From: Corynebacterium sp. p3-SID1056
GTDB taxonomy: Bacteria; Actinomycetota; Actinomycetes; Mycobacteriales; Mycobacteriaceae
Assembly (NCBI RefSeq): GCF_025152525.1
Contig: NZ_JALXXL010000006.1
Location: 122,538 to 186,537, forward strand
DNA: 64,000 nt
Direction: 5' to 3'
The stretch's first letter is position 1; each line of letters opens with the position of its first letter. Shown in pieces: positions 37,173 to 45,818 of this stretch. Made by a program: the position numbers and the translations under genes. Below the pieces are notes generated by a model, which did not search any database, had not been told where the DNA came from, and was given only the letters and a program-made list of their open reading frames with translations.

Positions 37173-37409
37173 ATGTCGGCACATTGCCAGGTCACGGGAC
37201 GGAAGCCGCAGTTCGGCAAGACCGTCTCGCACTCGCACCGCCGCCACTCGCGCCGTTGGAACCCCAACGTGCAGAAGCGCCGGTTCTACCTGCCCTCCGA
37301 GGGCCGTACCATTACTCTGAACGTTTCTACCAAGGGTCTGAAGATCATCGACCGTGACGGCATCGAGTCCGTCGTGGCAAAGATCCGCGCACGAGGTGAG
37401 AAGATCTAA
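37173..37409 (+). CDS. rpmB: Ribosomal protein L28
   Basis: 78 residues: [32 protein letters not shown] and [23 protein letters not shown]. The CQVTG start is the single-cysteine, non-zinc form. First in rpmB-rpmG-rpsN-rpsR; its stop overlaps the rpmG start (TAATG). The 179-bp upstream region implies a long leader. No Zur-like palindrome was seen there. Confidence 0.95.
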   Translation: MSAHCQVTGRKPQFGKTVSHSHRRHSRRWNPNVQKRRFYLPSEGRTITLNVSTKGLKIIDRDGIESVVAKIRARGEKI

Positions 37410-37573
37410 TGGCACGTAACGATATTCGCCCGATCATCAAGCTGAAGAGCACTGCGGGCACCGGTTTCACCTACGTCACCCGCAAGAACAAGCGCAACAA
37501 CCCGGATCGCATCACGCTGAAGAAGTACGACCCGGTTGTGCGCAAGCACGTCGAATTCCGCGAGGAGCGATAA
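37409..37573 (+). CDS. rpmG: Ribosomal protein L33
   Basis: 54 residues: [42 protein letters not shown] and so on. The CxxC pairs of the zinc form are absent. It begins within the rpmB stop and ends four bases before rpsN. Confidence 0.95.
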   Translation: MARNDIRPIIKLKSTAGTGFTYVTRKNKRNNPDRITLKKYDPVVRKHVEFREER

Positions 37574-37576
37574 GTC

Positions 37577-37882
37577 ATGGCGAAGAAGTCCAAGATCGCT
37601 AAGAACGAGAAGCGCAAGGAAATCGTTGCTCGCTACGCAGAGCGCCGCAACGAGCTCAAGGCAATCATCCGCAACCCCGAGACCTCGGACGAGGATCGCC
37701 TGGAAGCACAGTTCGAGCTGAACCGTCAGCCCCGTGACGCTTCCCCCGCGCGCGTGCGCAACCGCGATTCCCACGACGGCCGTCCGCGCGGTTACCTCCG
37801 CAAGTTCGGTCTGTCCCGTGTCCGTATGCGCGAGATGGCTCACCGTGGTGAGCTGCCTGGCGTTCGTAAGTCTTCGTGGTAA
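37577..37882 (+). CDS. rpsN: Ribosomal protein S14 (zinc-free, 101-residue form)
   Basis: [24 protein letters not shown], an insertion typical of the long form, then [39 protein letters not shown]. The CxxC...CxxC zinc site of short S14 is absent. Confidence 0.95.
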   Translation: MAKKSKIAKNEKRKEIVARYAERRNELKAIIRNPETSDEDRLEAQFELNRQPRDASPARVRNRDSHDGRPRGYLRKFGLSRVRMREMAHRGELPGVRKSSW

Positions 37883-37896
37883 GGAGGATTTGACCA

Positions 37897-38145
37897 ATGA
37901 AGCGCAATAATCACCGCAAGGCGCGCATGGAGCAGTCCCGCCGCCCGAAGAAGAACCCGCTCAAGGCCAAGGGCATTGAGAAGGTCGATTACAAGGACGT
38001 AGAGACCCTGCGTCTGTTCATCTCGGATCGTCACAAGATCCGTTCCCGCCGCGTCACCGGCTTGACCCCGCAGCAGCAGCGTCAGGTTGCTACCGCAGTC
38101 AAGAACGCGCGCGAGATGGCTCTCCTGCCGTTCACCACTCGCTAA
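37897..38145 (+). CDS. rpsR: Ribosomal protein S18
   Basis: 82 residues: [63 protein letters not shown]. No zinc cysteines. AAGGAGG precedes the ATG at a good distance. Last gene of the four-gene unit, followed by a strong terminator. Confidence 0.95.
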   Translation: MKRNNHRKARMEQSRRPKKNPLKAKGIEKVDYKDVETLRLFISDRHKIRSRRVTGLTPQQQRQVATAVKNAREMALLPFTTR

Positions 38146-38183
38146 ACAGCGGTTGACAGCAGCGTAGAGTTTTTCGACTTACA

Positions 38184-38224
38184 CGTCCGCCCCGTACACA
38201 TTTTCGTACGGGGCGGACGTTTTT
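38184..38224 (+). terminator. Rho-independent terminator of rpmB-rpmG-rpsN-rpsR
   Basis: A 14-bp perfect stem (CGTCCGCCCCGTAC with GTACGGGGCGGACG), an 8-nt loop and TTTTT. Confidence 0.92.
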
Positions 38225-38253
38225 CACGCCCTCGCCCTTTTACTCGCAAAACT

Positions 38254-38275
38254 ACCTTTCAACCGAATGAAAGGT
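38254..38275. promoter_or_regulatory. Inverted repeat in the amtR promoter, candidate operator
   Basis: ACCTTTCA, a 6-bp spacer, then TGAAAGGT: perfect 8-bp arms. It overlaps the expected -35 of amtR, whose -10 is TAAACT at 38286-38291. The repeat differs from the published AmtR box (TTTCTAT-N6-ATAGA type), so autoregulation or another regulator is possible. Confidence 0.55.
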
Positions 38276-38326
38276 GTGCATGCAGTAAACTAGGCACGCA
38301 CATACGGCACCTGAAGGGAAGACTGG

Positions 38327-39034
38327 ATGGAAAAGGAACAGCGCATGACGCGTACCGTTGGGCGCCCCCGCAAGAACCGACCACGCCGCCGGGGGAAGAC
38401 GGCCCGCGAGGAGATCCTCGACGCTTCTTCGGAGTTGTTTACGCGCCGCGGCTTTTCCACCACCTCCACACACCAGATCGCGGAGGCCGTCGGCATCCGC
38501 CAAGCCTCGCTCTATTACCACTTCCCCTCCAAGAACGACATCTTCCTCACGCTGCTCAAGGGCACAATCCAGCCGGCGCTGGATCTGGCTTCAGATCTCG
38601 CGGAGTCGGACGCCTCACCCGCGCTGAAGCTCTGGGCGCTGTGCGCTGCGGAGACGCGCATCCTTTTGTCCTCCAATTGGAATATCGGCCGCCTCTACCA
38701 GCTGCCGACGCTGGAATCGGAAGAGTTCCAGGAGTACCACGAGGCGCGTGCGAAGCTGGAGGGTATTTACCGCGACTTGGCGGCGCAGATCGTCGGCGAT
38801 GACGACCCGCGCATTGACTTGCCCTTCCACATGACGCTCGCGGCAATCGAGATGCGCGATAACACTGGCATTGCGCCCTACCCGCTTGTCGACGATGCGC
38901 TGCCGGCCCCCTCCGTCATGATCGCCGATGCCGTCCTCGACGTGTTGCACGCCGAGCTCCCCTCCTGCCGCGGCGAGCGCACCCTCGAGTTGGTTGCGAG
39001 GGTCAGCGGCGAGACGAGTCAGACGAAGCGTTAA
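38327..39034 (+). CDS. amtR: AmtR, TetR-family master regulator of nitrogen metabolism
   Basis: 235 residues. The N-terminal part GRPRKNRPRRRGKTAREEILDASSELFTRRGFSTTSTHQIAEAVGIRQASLYYHFPSKNDIFLTLLKG matches C. glutamicum AmtR closely, including the HTH recognition helix; the C-terminal ligand/GlnK-interacting domain also matches (NIGRLYQLPTLESEEFQEYHEAR, DLPFHMTLAAIEMRDN). AmtR represses amt, gltBD, glnA and urea genes until released by adenylylated GlnK. Two starts are possible (38327 and 38345), each with a purine-rich site upstream; the longer one is given. It lies just after the rpsR terminator. Confidence 0.9.
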   Translation: MEKEQRMTRTVGRPRKNRPRRRGKTAREEILDASSELFTRRGFSTTSTHQIAEAVGIRQASLYYHFPSKNDIFLTLLKGTIQPALDLASDLAESDASPALKLWALCAAETRILLSSNWNIGRLYQLPTLESEEFQEYHEARAKLEGIYRDLAAQIVGDDDPRIDLPFHMTLAAIEMRDNTGIAPYPLVDDALPAPSVMIADAVLDVLHAELPSCRGERTLELVARVSGETSQTKR

Positions 39035-39037
39035 CAG

Positions 39038-39895
39038 CTACGGTTGGCAACCTGCCGGCGTCAGCACATCGAGCTGCTCCCCCAGTGTCTGCGCCATCGC
39101 AGTAAGCATGCGCTGGCCGGACTCATAGCTGCCATCTGCCGGCAGCGCTGTGAGGGCCACGGGCGCGTACGTGCCGTCGGTACGCGGGATGAAACCGAAT
39201 TGTCGCACTTGATACATCCCTGCAGTATCCGGACCCCAGCCGCCTTTAAACATGCCGCCTACCGTCCCCAAGCCGTAGGACTGTGCGGGATCGACCTGGC
39301 CCATGAGTTGGAGCACTTGCCCCGCTCCTGAGACGCAGGCGAGTACGTTGGCCATGAGCGCCTCGTCGCGGACACTCAGCGCCGTTTGCCCAAACGTGGA
39401 GAACTCGGGGCGGACGGGAGCGGTATTGACCTGGGTGGAAAGGCCTGCTTCCGCCATGACGCTGTTCGTCCCCTGCGAACCTGCCACGCTGTACAGTCGC
39501 TGCGCAGCCTCGTTGTCGGAGAAGGTGATCGCCGCTACCGCATCGGCAGCAACCGTGTGATCGACCCGAAGCGCCGCGATAGCGATTGGCACCTTGATTG
39601 TTGACCACGCAGGGCTCGCATCTTGGAAACCAGCGGCGACGATACCGTCACCTCCACCGACGGCGATGCCGGCTGTACCCCAGACAGATGCGGCCTGCAC
39701 CGCGGCGTCGGCAAGCGCCTGTGCATCTGTGGCGGCAGGTACTTCCGGCGCCCCGGTACGCGACGGGGCTGACTCAGGCTGGGGCGCGACGAACTCAGTT
39801 GATGTCACCACGATTGTTGGTGGTGCCTCAGAGGGGCCGCAGGCGGAGAGCACGCACCCCGCTGCGGCCAGCGCTACTGCGCTCGCGCGACGCAT
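39038..39895 (-). CDS. Lipoprotein with beta-lactamase/DD-peptidase fold
   Basis: 285 residues. Signal peptide with lipobox VLSAC (cysteine about residue 19), a Pro/Thr linker, then a serine-hydrolase domain: WSTIKVPIAIAAL (SxxK), ITFSDNEAAQRLY (SDN) and FKGGWGPD (the KTG position, as KGG). The ExxLN omega-loop Glu of class A beta-lactamases is not apparent, so a peptidase or binding role is more likely than antibiotic hydrolysis. It is paralogous to the protein at 41167 and follows the gene at 39899 by 3 bp. Confidence 0.75.
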   Translation of the reverse strand: MRRASAVALAAAGCVLSACGPSEAPPTIVVTSTEFVAPQPESAPSRTGAPEVPAATDAQALADAAVQAASVWGTAGIAVGGGDGIVAAGFQDASPAWSTIKVPIAIAALRVDHTVAADAVAAITFSDNEAAQRLYSVAGSQGTNSVMAEAGLSTQVNTAPVRPEFSTFGQTALSVRDEALMANVLACVSGAGQVLQLMGQVDPAQSYGLGTVGGMFKGGWGPDTAGMYQVRQFGFIPRTDGTYAPVALTALPADGSYESGQRMLTAMAQTLGEQLDVLTPAGCQP

Positions 39896-39898
39896 CCG

Positions 39899-40504
39899 TT
39901 ACCAGATCCGGACGCGTGCGTTGTTACCGCCAGTGCAGTACACTGTGCTGCCGCCGCTGCACGACATGGTATAGGTATTGCCAGTCACCGGGCTATACAC
40001 ATCCACGGTCACATTCGGGCTCCCGGTGCTGTTATACGCGTCCACGAATGCGCTATAGACATTCGCGGCAAATGGCCCCGAGGTCTTGCTGGATGCTGCG
40101 GAGTAGTTCCCGTAGGAGTACCGCGCAGGCGCTGGGGCAGGTTCGGGAGCCGGAGCCTGCTGCTGTGCCGGCACCTGTTGATTCAGCGTCTGTGTCTCAA
40201 CCTCAGTGACAACAACCGGTTCTTGACTGTCACCACCGCCACGGCTGAAAAGCCCGGCGCCTCCCATGTATGCGAGCACGCCCACGAGCGCCGCGAGGAG
40301 CACACCAGCGAGCGCAATGACCCAGGGCGTTGCATTCTTCCCGGTCGTCTGCTGCGGGTATGGGTACGGACTTTGCGCGTAGGCGGGCGCTTGGTACTGC
40401 TGGGGCGGGTACCCCTGGGAAGGAAACTGCTGCCCTCCGGCTTCAGGGACTGCCCACTGCTCGGTGTCTGGGTTGGGGGTGCCCTGTCCGTAATTGCTAT
40501 TCAC
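39899..40504 (-). CDS. Single-pass membrane protein with Pro/Gln-rich tails
   Basis: 201 residues. The cytoplasmic N-terminus is rich in Tyr, Pro and Gln (about 1-55), followed by a membrane helix (VIALAGVLLAALVGVLAYMGGAG), a disordered extracytoplasmic linker with QQVPAQQQAPAPEPAPAPA, and a small C-terminal domain (about 130-201) with TVDVYSPVTGNTYTMSCSGGSTVYCTGGNNARVRIW, where two cysteines could form a disulfide. Function unknown. It forms a unit with the lipoprotein hydrolase downstream. Confidence 0.65.
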   Translation of the reverse strand: MNSNYGQGTPNPDTEQWAVPEAGGQQFPSQGYPPQQYQAPAYAQSPYPYPQQTTGKNATPWVIALAGVLLAALVGVLAYMGGAGLFSRGGGDSQEPVVVTEVETQTLNQQVPAQQQAPAPEPAPAPARYSYGNYSAASSKTSGPFAANVYSAFVDAYNSTGSPNVTVDVYSPVTGNTYTMSCSGGSTVYCTGGNNARVRIW

Positions 40505-40598
40505 TCTCGGCCTTTCCCTCGATACCGGCTACTGCCTTGGGGTATGTCTGCACATGGATACGAGTAGATCATAGCCAAACCCTGGACACTCCATGAAC

Positions 40599-40622
40599 AT
40601 TACCGGAAAAATATCCGGCAAT
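40599..40622 (-). terminator. Terminator-like hairpin after the gene at 40635
   Basis: ATTACCGGA (40599-40607) and TCCGGCAAT (40614-40622) form a 9-bp stem with one mismatch and an A/T-rich loop, 12 bp beyond the stop codon of the minus-strand gene. Confidence 0.5.
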
Positions 40623-40634
40623 GCGGTGTGTGCG

Positions 40635-41102
40635 CTATTGTGTCGTCGTCGGTGTCGCCGGTGTCGTGGTCTTTTTCGAACTTGTCGTCGTCGCCTTGGC
40701 TGAAGCCGATCCGCTCTTCTTCGCCTTCTTCGCCGTTGTCTTCTTCGGTGGTGTCTTCGAAGAGCTTGTCTTTGAAGAGGTTGGTGGCTGCGTTGTCACG
40801 ACTCGCGTCGTGGTTACTTCAGTCAGTCGCGTAGACGTCACCACGACAGTGTTCGTCACAGGGTCGGGTGTCTTCCCGCCCTTGGCAAGGCTCGTGGCGG
40901 AGGCTGCGAGAAGTACGCCAATCACGAGGGCCGCGAGCGCAACTATCCCTCCGACGACCCAGACCCCGGTGGTCAGGGAAGAGGGTTCCTCGTCCGTATC
41001 GTCCTCCCACAGCACATCCTGCTCGTTGGCGTCCTCAGGTGAGAGTGCAGGAAGCTCTGCGGTAGGCGGATCGTCGCCCTGATGCGTTTCGGGGTCGACC
41101 AC
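40635..41102 (-). CDS. Single-pass membrane protein with Thr/Ser/Lys-rich extracytoplasmic tail
   Basis: 155 residues, GTG start. An acidic cytoplasmic N-terminus (about 1-40), one helix (VWVVGGIVALAALVIGVLLAASA), then a disordered tail dominated by Thr, Ser, Lys, Pro and Ala (SSKTSSSKTPPKKTTAKKAK). Such tails cross or bind the cell wall and are typical O-mannosylation targets; Pmt is encoded at 17894. No enzymatic domain. It sits between the two PBP-fold hydrolase genes' units. Confidence 0.65.
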   Translation of the reverse strand: MVDPETHQGDDPPTAELPALSPEDANEQDVLWEDDTDEEPSSLTTGVWVVGGIVALAALVIGVLLAASATSLAKGGKTPDPVTNTVVVTSTRLTEVTTTRVVTTQPPTSSKTSSSKTPPKKTTAKKAKKSGSASAKATTTSSKKTTTPATPTTTQ

Positions 41103-41166
41103 GCGCTACCGCCTTCCTCCGCGCTCTTCGTCAGCGCGCTTGTCTCCGTTCGGATCTCAGGAGAGG

Positions 41167-42069
41167 TTAGCAGCGTGAGGTTGGTAAACCGCCGCGCATT
41201 CCCTCAATGCCGCGTGCGAGTTCGTTGAGCATCTGCGTACTCTCGGCGTAGCCGCCGTTGCTGTGCGCGGTAATTGCTACGGCAATGTCGCCGTTCGGCC
41301 CTGGGACCAGGCCAAACTGGCGCGCAAGGTAGCCGTCCTCGTGCACATTCCAGCCTCCCTTGAAGCGCGCGCCGCCGATCTGGCCGAGCCCCCAGAGCTG
41401 GTCGCGGGTGATCTGCCCCATCAGGTCCAGTACGGGTTCATGGCCGCGTACGCAGCGCAAGCCGGAGGCGAACTGGGCCTGGTCTGCGGTCGTCCACAGC
41501 GTGCCCATTTCGTAACCTGCGGGCGTAGTGGTCTTTGAGCCGGCCTCGGCAATCACGCCGGCGTAGGCCGAAGCAGGCACCTGCGCGAACATGCGATGCG
41601 CCGCCGGGTTGTCTGAAACGGTGACGGCCAGGCGCACGTCGCCGGCAAACGCGGGGTTCTGGCGCAGCGCGGCGATCGACAGCGGCACCTTCATGGTGGA
41701 AAACGCGGGCTCCGCCCGGTTGTCCCCCACCGTAATCTGCCTGCCCGCACCCGCCACAGAAATAGCGGCTCGCCCCCCGTGGCGCCCCACCACGTCTTTG
41801 ACCAGCTGATGCAGCTTCGCCTGCGCATCAGGCGCAACCGGCGCGGGTTTTGCCGGGGCTTTCTTCTCCTGCCCCGGTTGCTTGGGCCGCAACTGCGGCG
41901 GCACCTGCTGCTTAATGTTTGCCGGCAGGTTGTTGTAGGCCTGCACGTACGCGTCACCGATAACGGGGAGCTCCTCCACGCGCGGGACCACGGGCAAGGC
42001 AATGCCCATCGCCGTCAGTGCAGCGATAATCTGCTTTGCCCAGGGCTGGGAAGAGAGCTGGGAAGACAC
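41167..42069 (-). CDS. Exported serine hydrolase with beta-lactamase/DD-peptidase fold
   Basis: 300 residues. An N-terminal hydrophobic segment (IIAALTAMGIALPVV) likely acts as signal or anchor, followed by a Pro/Lys/Ala linker. The catalytic domain has AFSTMKVPLSIAAL (SxxK), VTVSDNPAAHRMF (SDN) and RFKGGWNVHEDG (KGG). Motif spacing and the DLMGQI, GLG and KGGW segments are shared with the lipoprotein at 39038, so the two are paralogues, this one without a lipobox. No ExxLN omega-loop is seen. Confidence 0.75.
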   Translation of the reverse strand: MSSQLSSQPWAKQIIAALTAMGIALPVVPRVEELPVIGDAYVQAYNNLPANIKQQVPPQLRPKQPGQEKKAPAKPAPVAPDAQAKLHQLVKDVVGRHGGRAAISVAGAGRQITVGDNRAEPAFSTMKVPLSIAALRQNPAFAGDVRLAVTVSDNPAAHRMFAQVPASAYAGVIAEAGSKTTTPAGYEMGTLWTTADQAQFASGLRCVRGHEPVLDLMGQITRDQLWGLGQIGGARFKGGWNVHEDGYLARQFGLVPGPNGDIAVAITAHSNGGYAESTQMLNELARGIEGMRGGLPTSRC

Positions 42070-42139
42070 GGGCCGCTCCTTTGCTTAAGAAGTACTGGAC
42101 ACGTGCATGGTAGCAGGAAAGGACACACAGCCTATGCAA

Positions 42140-42172
42140 ACGCCGCGTGACCCGGAGTGGGCCACGCGGCGT
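42140..42172 (-). terminator. Terminator after purH
   Basis: ACGCCGCGTG (42140-42149) pairs with CACGCGGCGT (42163-42172) around a GC-rich loop; the minus strand continues with TTTGC. It begins 15 bp beyond the purH stop. Confidence 0.65.
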
Positions 42173-42186
42173 CGAAAAGCGGCGAT

Positions 42187-43710
42187 TTAGTGCGCGAAGT
42201 GGCGCGTGCCGGTCAGATACATGGTCACGCCGGCTGCCTCCGCAGCGGCGATGACCTCCTCGTCGCGGATGGAACCGCCGGGCTGCACCACGGCCTTCAC
42301 GCCGGAATCGGCGAGCAGCTGGAAGCCGTCCGCAAAGGGGAAGAAGGCGTCCGAGGCGGCAACTGCGCCGTTGGTGCGGTTTTTACCTTCGTCCAGGGTG
42401 TTGGCGCGGTCGACGGCCAGCTTGGCGGAGTCGACGCGGTTGACCTGGCCCATGCCAATGCCTACCGACGCCCCGTTGTCCGCGATCAAAATCGCATTCG
42501 ACTTCACGCAGCGCACACTGCGCCACGCGAACTCCAGGTCAGCCAGGGTCTGCTCGTCGGCGGCCTCGCCCGCGACCAGCTTCCAATGTTCAGCGGCGTC
42601 GCCATCGGCCTGGTAGGCGTCGCGCTCCTGGACGAGCCAGCCACCCGAGATCTGCTTGCGCTCCTCGCCCGGCTGCTTCGGTTCGACCTGAAGGATGCGC
42701 AGGTTCTTCTTCTCCTTGAGCACCTCGATTGCGCCCTCTTCGTAGGAGGGAGCCAGGATGACCTCGGTGAAGATCGGCTGCACCTGCTTCGCCATCTCCA
42801 CGGTCACCTCGCGGTTCGCGGCGACCACGCCACCGTAGGCGGAGACCGGGTCGCAGGCGTGCGCCTTGGCGTGTGCATCGGCGATCGAGGCGTCGGAGAC
42901 GGCCACGCCGCAGGGGTTCGCGTGCTTGATAATCGCAACGCAGGCGCGCTCGTGGTCCCAGGCCGCGCGCCAGGCGGCGTCGGCGTCCTGGTAGTTGTTG
43001 TAGCTCATTTCCTTGCCGCCGAACTGGGTGGCGTTCGCAATGCCCCAGCCTTCGTTGATCAGGCGGGCGGCCTGGTGGGGGTTCTCGCCGTAGCGCAGCG
43101 CGTCGCCCTCCGCCGATTCAGCATCCATTTGCTCAGCCAGCCAGGAAGACACCGCTGCGTCGTACTGCGCGGTGTGCGTAAACGCCTCAAGCGCAAGACG
43201 CTTGCGGTCTGCCAGCTCGAAGCCCTCGCCCTTGACCGCCTCGATCACCTCAGCGTAGCGCGCGGGGTTGGTCACCACGGCCACCGACGGATGGTTCTTC
43301 GCCGCGGCACGCACCATGGACGGACCGCCGATGTCGATCTGCTCGACGCAGGCGTCGAAATCCGCGCCGGAGGCCACGGTCTCCTCGAAGGGGTACAGGT
43401 TGACCACTACGAGCTGGAAGGGCTCGATGCCCAGCTCTTCGAGCTGCGCGACGTGCGAGTCCTTGCGCAGGTCCGCCAGGATGCCGGAGTGTACGCGCGG
43501 GTGGAGGGTCTTCACGCGGCCCTCGAGCACCTCGGGGAAGCCGGTCAGCTCGGCGACCTCGGTCACGGCCACGCCGGCGTCCGCGATGCGCTTAGCGGTG
43601 GAGCCGGTGGAGACGATTTCCACTCCGGCTTCGCCCAGCGCGCGGGCGAGCTCTTCCACGCCCGTCTTGTCGTAGACGCTGATCAGCGCGCGCTTAATCT
43701 GGATTCCCAT
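42187..43710 (-). CDS. purH: Bifunctional AICAR formyltransferase / IMP cyclohydrolase
   Basis: 507 residues. N-terminal IMP cyclohydrolase (about 1-190; [43 protein letters not shown]) and C-terminal AICAR transformylase ([34 protein letters not shown] with the catalytic Lys-His, FFPFADG). It catalyses the last two steps of purine synthesis. It overlaps purN by 17 bp. Confidence 0.96.
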   Translation of the reverse strand: MGIQIKRALISVYDKTGVEELARALGEAGVEIVSTGSTAKRIADAGVAVTEVAELTGFPEVLEGRVKTLHPRVHSGILADLRKDSHVAQLEELGIEPFQLVVVNLYPFEETVASGADFDACVEQIDIGGPSMVRAAAKNHPSVAVVTNPARYAEVIEAVKGEGFELADRKRLALEAFTHTAQYDAAVSSWLAEQMDAESAEGDALRYGENPHQAARLINEGWGIANATQFGGKEMSYNNYQDADAAWRAAWDHERACVAIIKHANPCGVAVSDASIADAHAKAHACDPVSAYGGVVAANREVTVEMAKQVQPIFTEVILAPSYEEGAIEVLKEKKNLRILQVEPKQPGEERKQISGGWLVQERDAYQADGDAAEHWKLVAGEAADEQTLADLEFAWRSVRCVKSNAILIADNGASVGIGMGQVNRVDSAKLAVDRANTLDEGKNRTNGAVAASDAFFPFADGFQLLADSGVKAVVQPGGSIRDEEVIAAAEAAGVTMYLTGTRHFAH

Positions 43711-44287
43711 TGAAGACTACCTTCCCGTTGGAAATGGAGGCTCGACGCAGCAGATCCACGATCTGCGTACGCTCGGCCTGTTTGATTCTTTCGTGCAGAG
43801 TGGATTTCGTGTCGCCCTCCTCTACGCGCACCGCGCGCTGCGCGATGATTTCACCGGTATCCATTCCGGCGTCAACGTAGTGGACCGTGCAACCGGTGAC
43901 TTTCACGCCGTAACTCAGCGCGTCATCAACGGCGTGGGCGCCCGGGAACGCCGGCAGCAGGGAGGGGTGAGTATTGATGGCGCGCCCCTCAAACTCCGCG
44001 AGGAATTCGGGCCCGAGGATCCGCATGAAGCCGGCGGAAACCACGACATCCGGCCGCACCTTCGCCACAGTGTGGGTCAGCTCCTTATCCCAGGCCGCCC
44101 GATCGGCGGACATTGGGACAACCGCGGTGCGGACCCCGGCGTTTTTCGCGCGCTCGATGCCGGCGCAAAGTTGATCCGCGACGACCAGGTCGACGCGGTA
44201 GGGACTTGCTGTATCGTCCAAAATCGCCTTCAGCAGGCTTCCGGTGCCAGAAACGAGCACCACGACGGACAAAGGTTGGCTACTCAC
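43694..44287 (-). CDS. purN: Phosphoribosylglycinamide formyltransferase
   Basis: 197 residues. [15 protein letters not shown] is the phosphate loop, [21 protein letters not shown] contains the catalytic Asn and His, and [17 protein letters not shown] the Asp. The longer frame upstream is not needed; GTG 44287 has TAAGCT seven bases upstream. It transfers the formyl group from 10-formyl-THF to GAR. Operon with purH downstream; perM lies 10 bp upstream. Confidence 0.95.
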   Translation of the reverse strand: MSSQPLSVVVLVSGTGSLLKAILDDTASPYRVDLVVADQLCAGIERAKNAGVRTAVVPMSADRAAWDKELTHTVAKVRPDVVVSAGFMRILGPEFLAEFEGRAINTHPSLLPAFPGAHAVDDALSYGVKVTGCTVHYVDAGMDTGEIIAQRAVRVEEGDTKSTLHERIKQAERTQIVDLLRRASISNGKVVFNGNPD

Positions 44288-44297
44288 GGCCCATAGC

Positions 44298-45590
44298 TTA
44301 GTCGCCCTCGGTGTTTGCGGCTGCAGGGGCCATTTGCTTGTCGACGCCACGTGCACGCACCCACGCCACACACCACACCAGCGCCGCGATGACCACCAGC
44401 CACGCGAACAGCAGGGCACCGAGCAGCCAGAAGGTCGGCCCCACGGTGCCGTAGGCACCCGCCTCGCCGGAAGCAAAAGCGCCAAGCACGAGCCCGTAGA
44501 CGCCGCCCCACGCCCCGATCGCGCCCGCTACGGCAAGGCTCGGGCGCACCCTCCACAGCGACGCCACGATCACTGCCGCCGGGATCACCATAGCCACTGG
44601 TGCCCACGCCGGGACGGACGCAGGCACCGCAGCAAGCAACGGCAGCGGGGGCAGCGCCACGTTGCCGGTGGCGAACAGCGAGGTTGCCACGCCGGCATAT
44701 TCGAAGGCGCCGCCGAGCAGGACCGCGAGCGTGGCGATCGCGGCGTTGGGAAGGTAGAGCACGCACACCAGCACCAGCCAGATCCCACCCGTGACCCCGA
44801 GGTTAGGGTAGCTTCCAACCAGCTCGCCAACGCGCTGGTAATTCCACGCCAGAAGGAGCAGAAAGACACCACCACCTGCGGCGAGCAGGTTGCGGGTGGC
44901 GTTCACGGCGTGCAGCGCGGCGTCGACAAGCATTGGCGGGACGGCTACGCGCTTGGCCAGCGCGCGCCACAGCACGGCGCGCAGCCCGAAGCAAAAACCG
45001 ATGAAGTGCAGCGCGAGCGGGTAGCCCAGCGCCTGCACCACCGAGGGAGCACTGGTGGGGTACACCTTCGAGGCATCAGCGACCATAAACAGCGCGATTG
45101 CGGAAAGTACGAGCGGGATGCACAGGGTCAGCCCGAGCAGCGCCCAGAGGTCGAGGATGCTCACGCGGTGCTCGGTGGCCGCCCGCACCCGCGTTGCCAC
45201 CAGCGCGACAACGCCGACGGCAGGTAGCAACGGAACCGCGCCCAGGGTCACACCGTCGATGGTTGCGGGAACGCCGTGGCCGACAAGCCAGAACTCGCCA
45301 ATGGTCAGTGGCAGATACGGCAGCGGCCAGCCGCCGATAAGCAAGACTGCGAAGCACACCGCGACGGCACCGAGTGCGAGCACCGCGTTCGGCACTACCG
45401 CGAAAGCGAAGTAGTGGCGGATACGCTCCTGCCAGGTCTCCGGCGGCTTGCGGTTGTCGCGTTTTGGCGCGCGCTCTACACGCTGCGCTCGCGCTTTCAC
45501 GCGGCTCCGCGCTGCAGCGCGATCGCGGGTGCGACTCTCGCTGCGCGCGCGTGACGACGGGGCGGACCGTGGATTTGAATTCGTGCTCAT
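44298..45590 (-). CDS. perM: PerM-like integral membrane protein (DUF6350)
   Basis: 430 residues. A very basic, Arg/Ser-rich cytoplasmic N-terminus (about 1-55) precedes about ten hydrophobic helices with short loops. The position immediately upstream of purN-purH matches Rv0955 (PerM) of M. tuberculosis, a membrane protein that supports cell division through FtsB. The assignment relies on context and topology as much as on sequence. It may be co-transcribed with purN and purH. Confidence 0.75.
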   Translation of the reverse strand: MSTNSNPRSAPSSRARSESRTRDRAAARSRVKARAQRVERAPKRDNRKPPETWQERIRHYFAFAVVPNAVLALGAVAVCFAVLLIGGWPLPYLPLTIGEFWLVGHGVPATIDGVTLGAVPLLPAVGVVALVATRVRAATEHRVSILDLWALLGLTLCIPLVLSAIALFMVADASKVYPTSAPSVVQALGYPLALHFIGFCFGLRAVLWRALAKRVAVPPMLVDAALHAVNATRNLLAAGGGVFLLLLAWNYQRVGELVGSYPNLGVTGGIWLVLVCVLYLPNAAIATLAVLLGGAFEYAGVATSLFATGNVALPPLPLLAAVPASVPAWAPVAMVIPAAVIVASLWRVRPSLAVAGAIGAWGGVYGLVLGAFASGEAGAYGTVGPTFWLLGALLFAWLVVIAALVWCVAWVRARGVDKQMAPAAANTEGD

Positions 45591-45818
45591 CGCTCACTAA
45601 CTCTGCCACCTCAGCATGCGCCGCCCGAAGTACAACACTCCTCTGGCCCGCTACACCCGGATGTGTAACAAAAAGTGTGGTGGCAAACGATTAAGAAAAT
45701 TTTTAGGAACCCAGTTGCCATGCTGAGACCAATTCGTTACAGTAACCTCTCGTAGATAACAGGAAGATTACAATCCGGGCCCGGAGCGGTCACGGAGTCG
45801 GACTCTCTAAGGGGACCT

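Noticed and set aside
39038..39895. Class A beta-lactamase (antibiotic resistance)
   Set aside because: SxxK, SDN and KGG are present, but the omega-loop ExxLN Glu needed for deacylation is not apparent, so a resistance call is not supported.
45620..45818. Possible c-di-AMP riboswitch upstream of the first M23 gene
   Set aside because: Such riboswitches precede rpf and peptidase genes in other actinobacteria, but the conserved ydaO core could not be matched; a short AT-rich promoter with GTTACAGTAAC is all that is clear.
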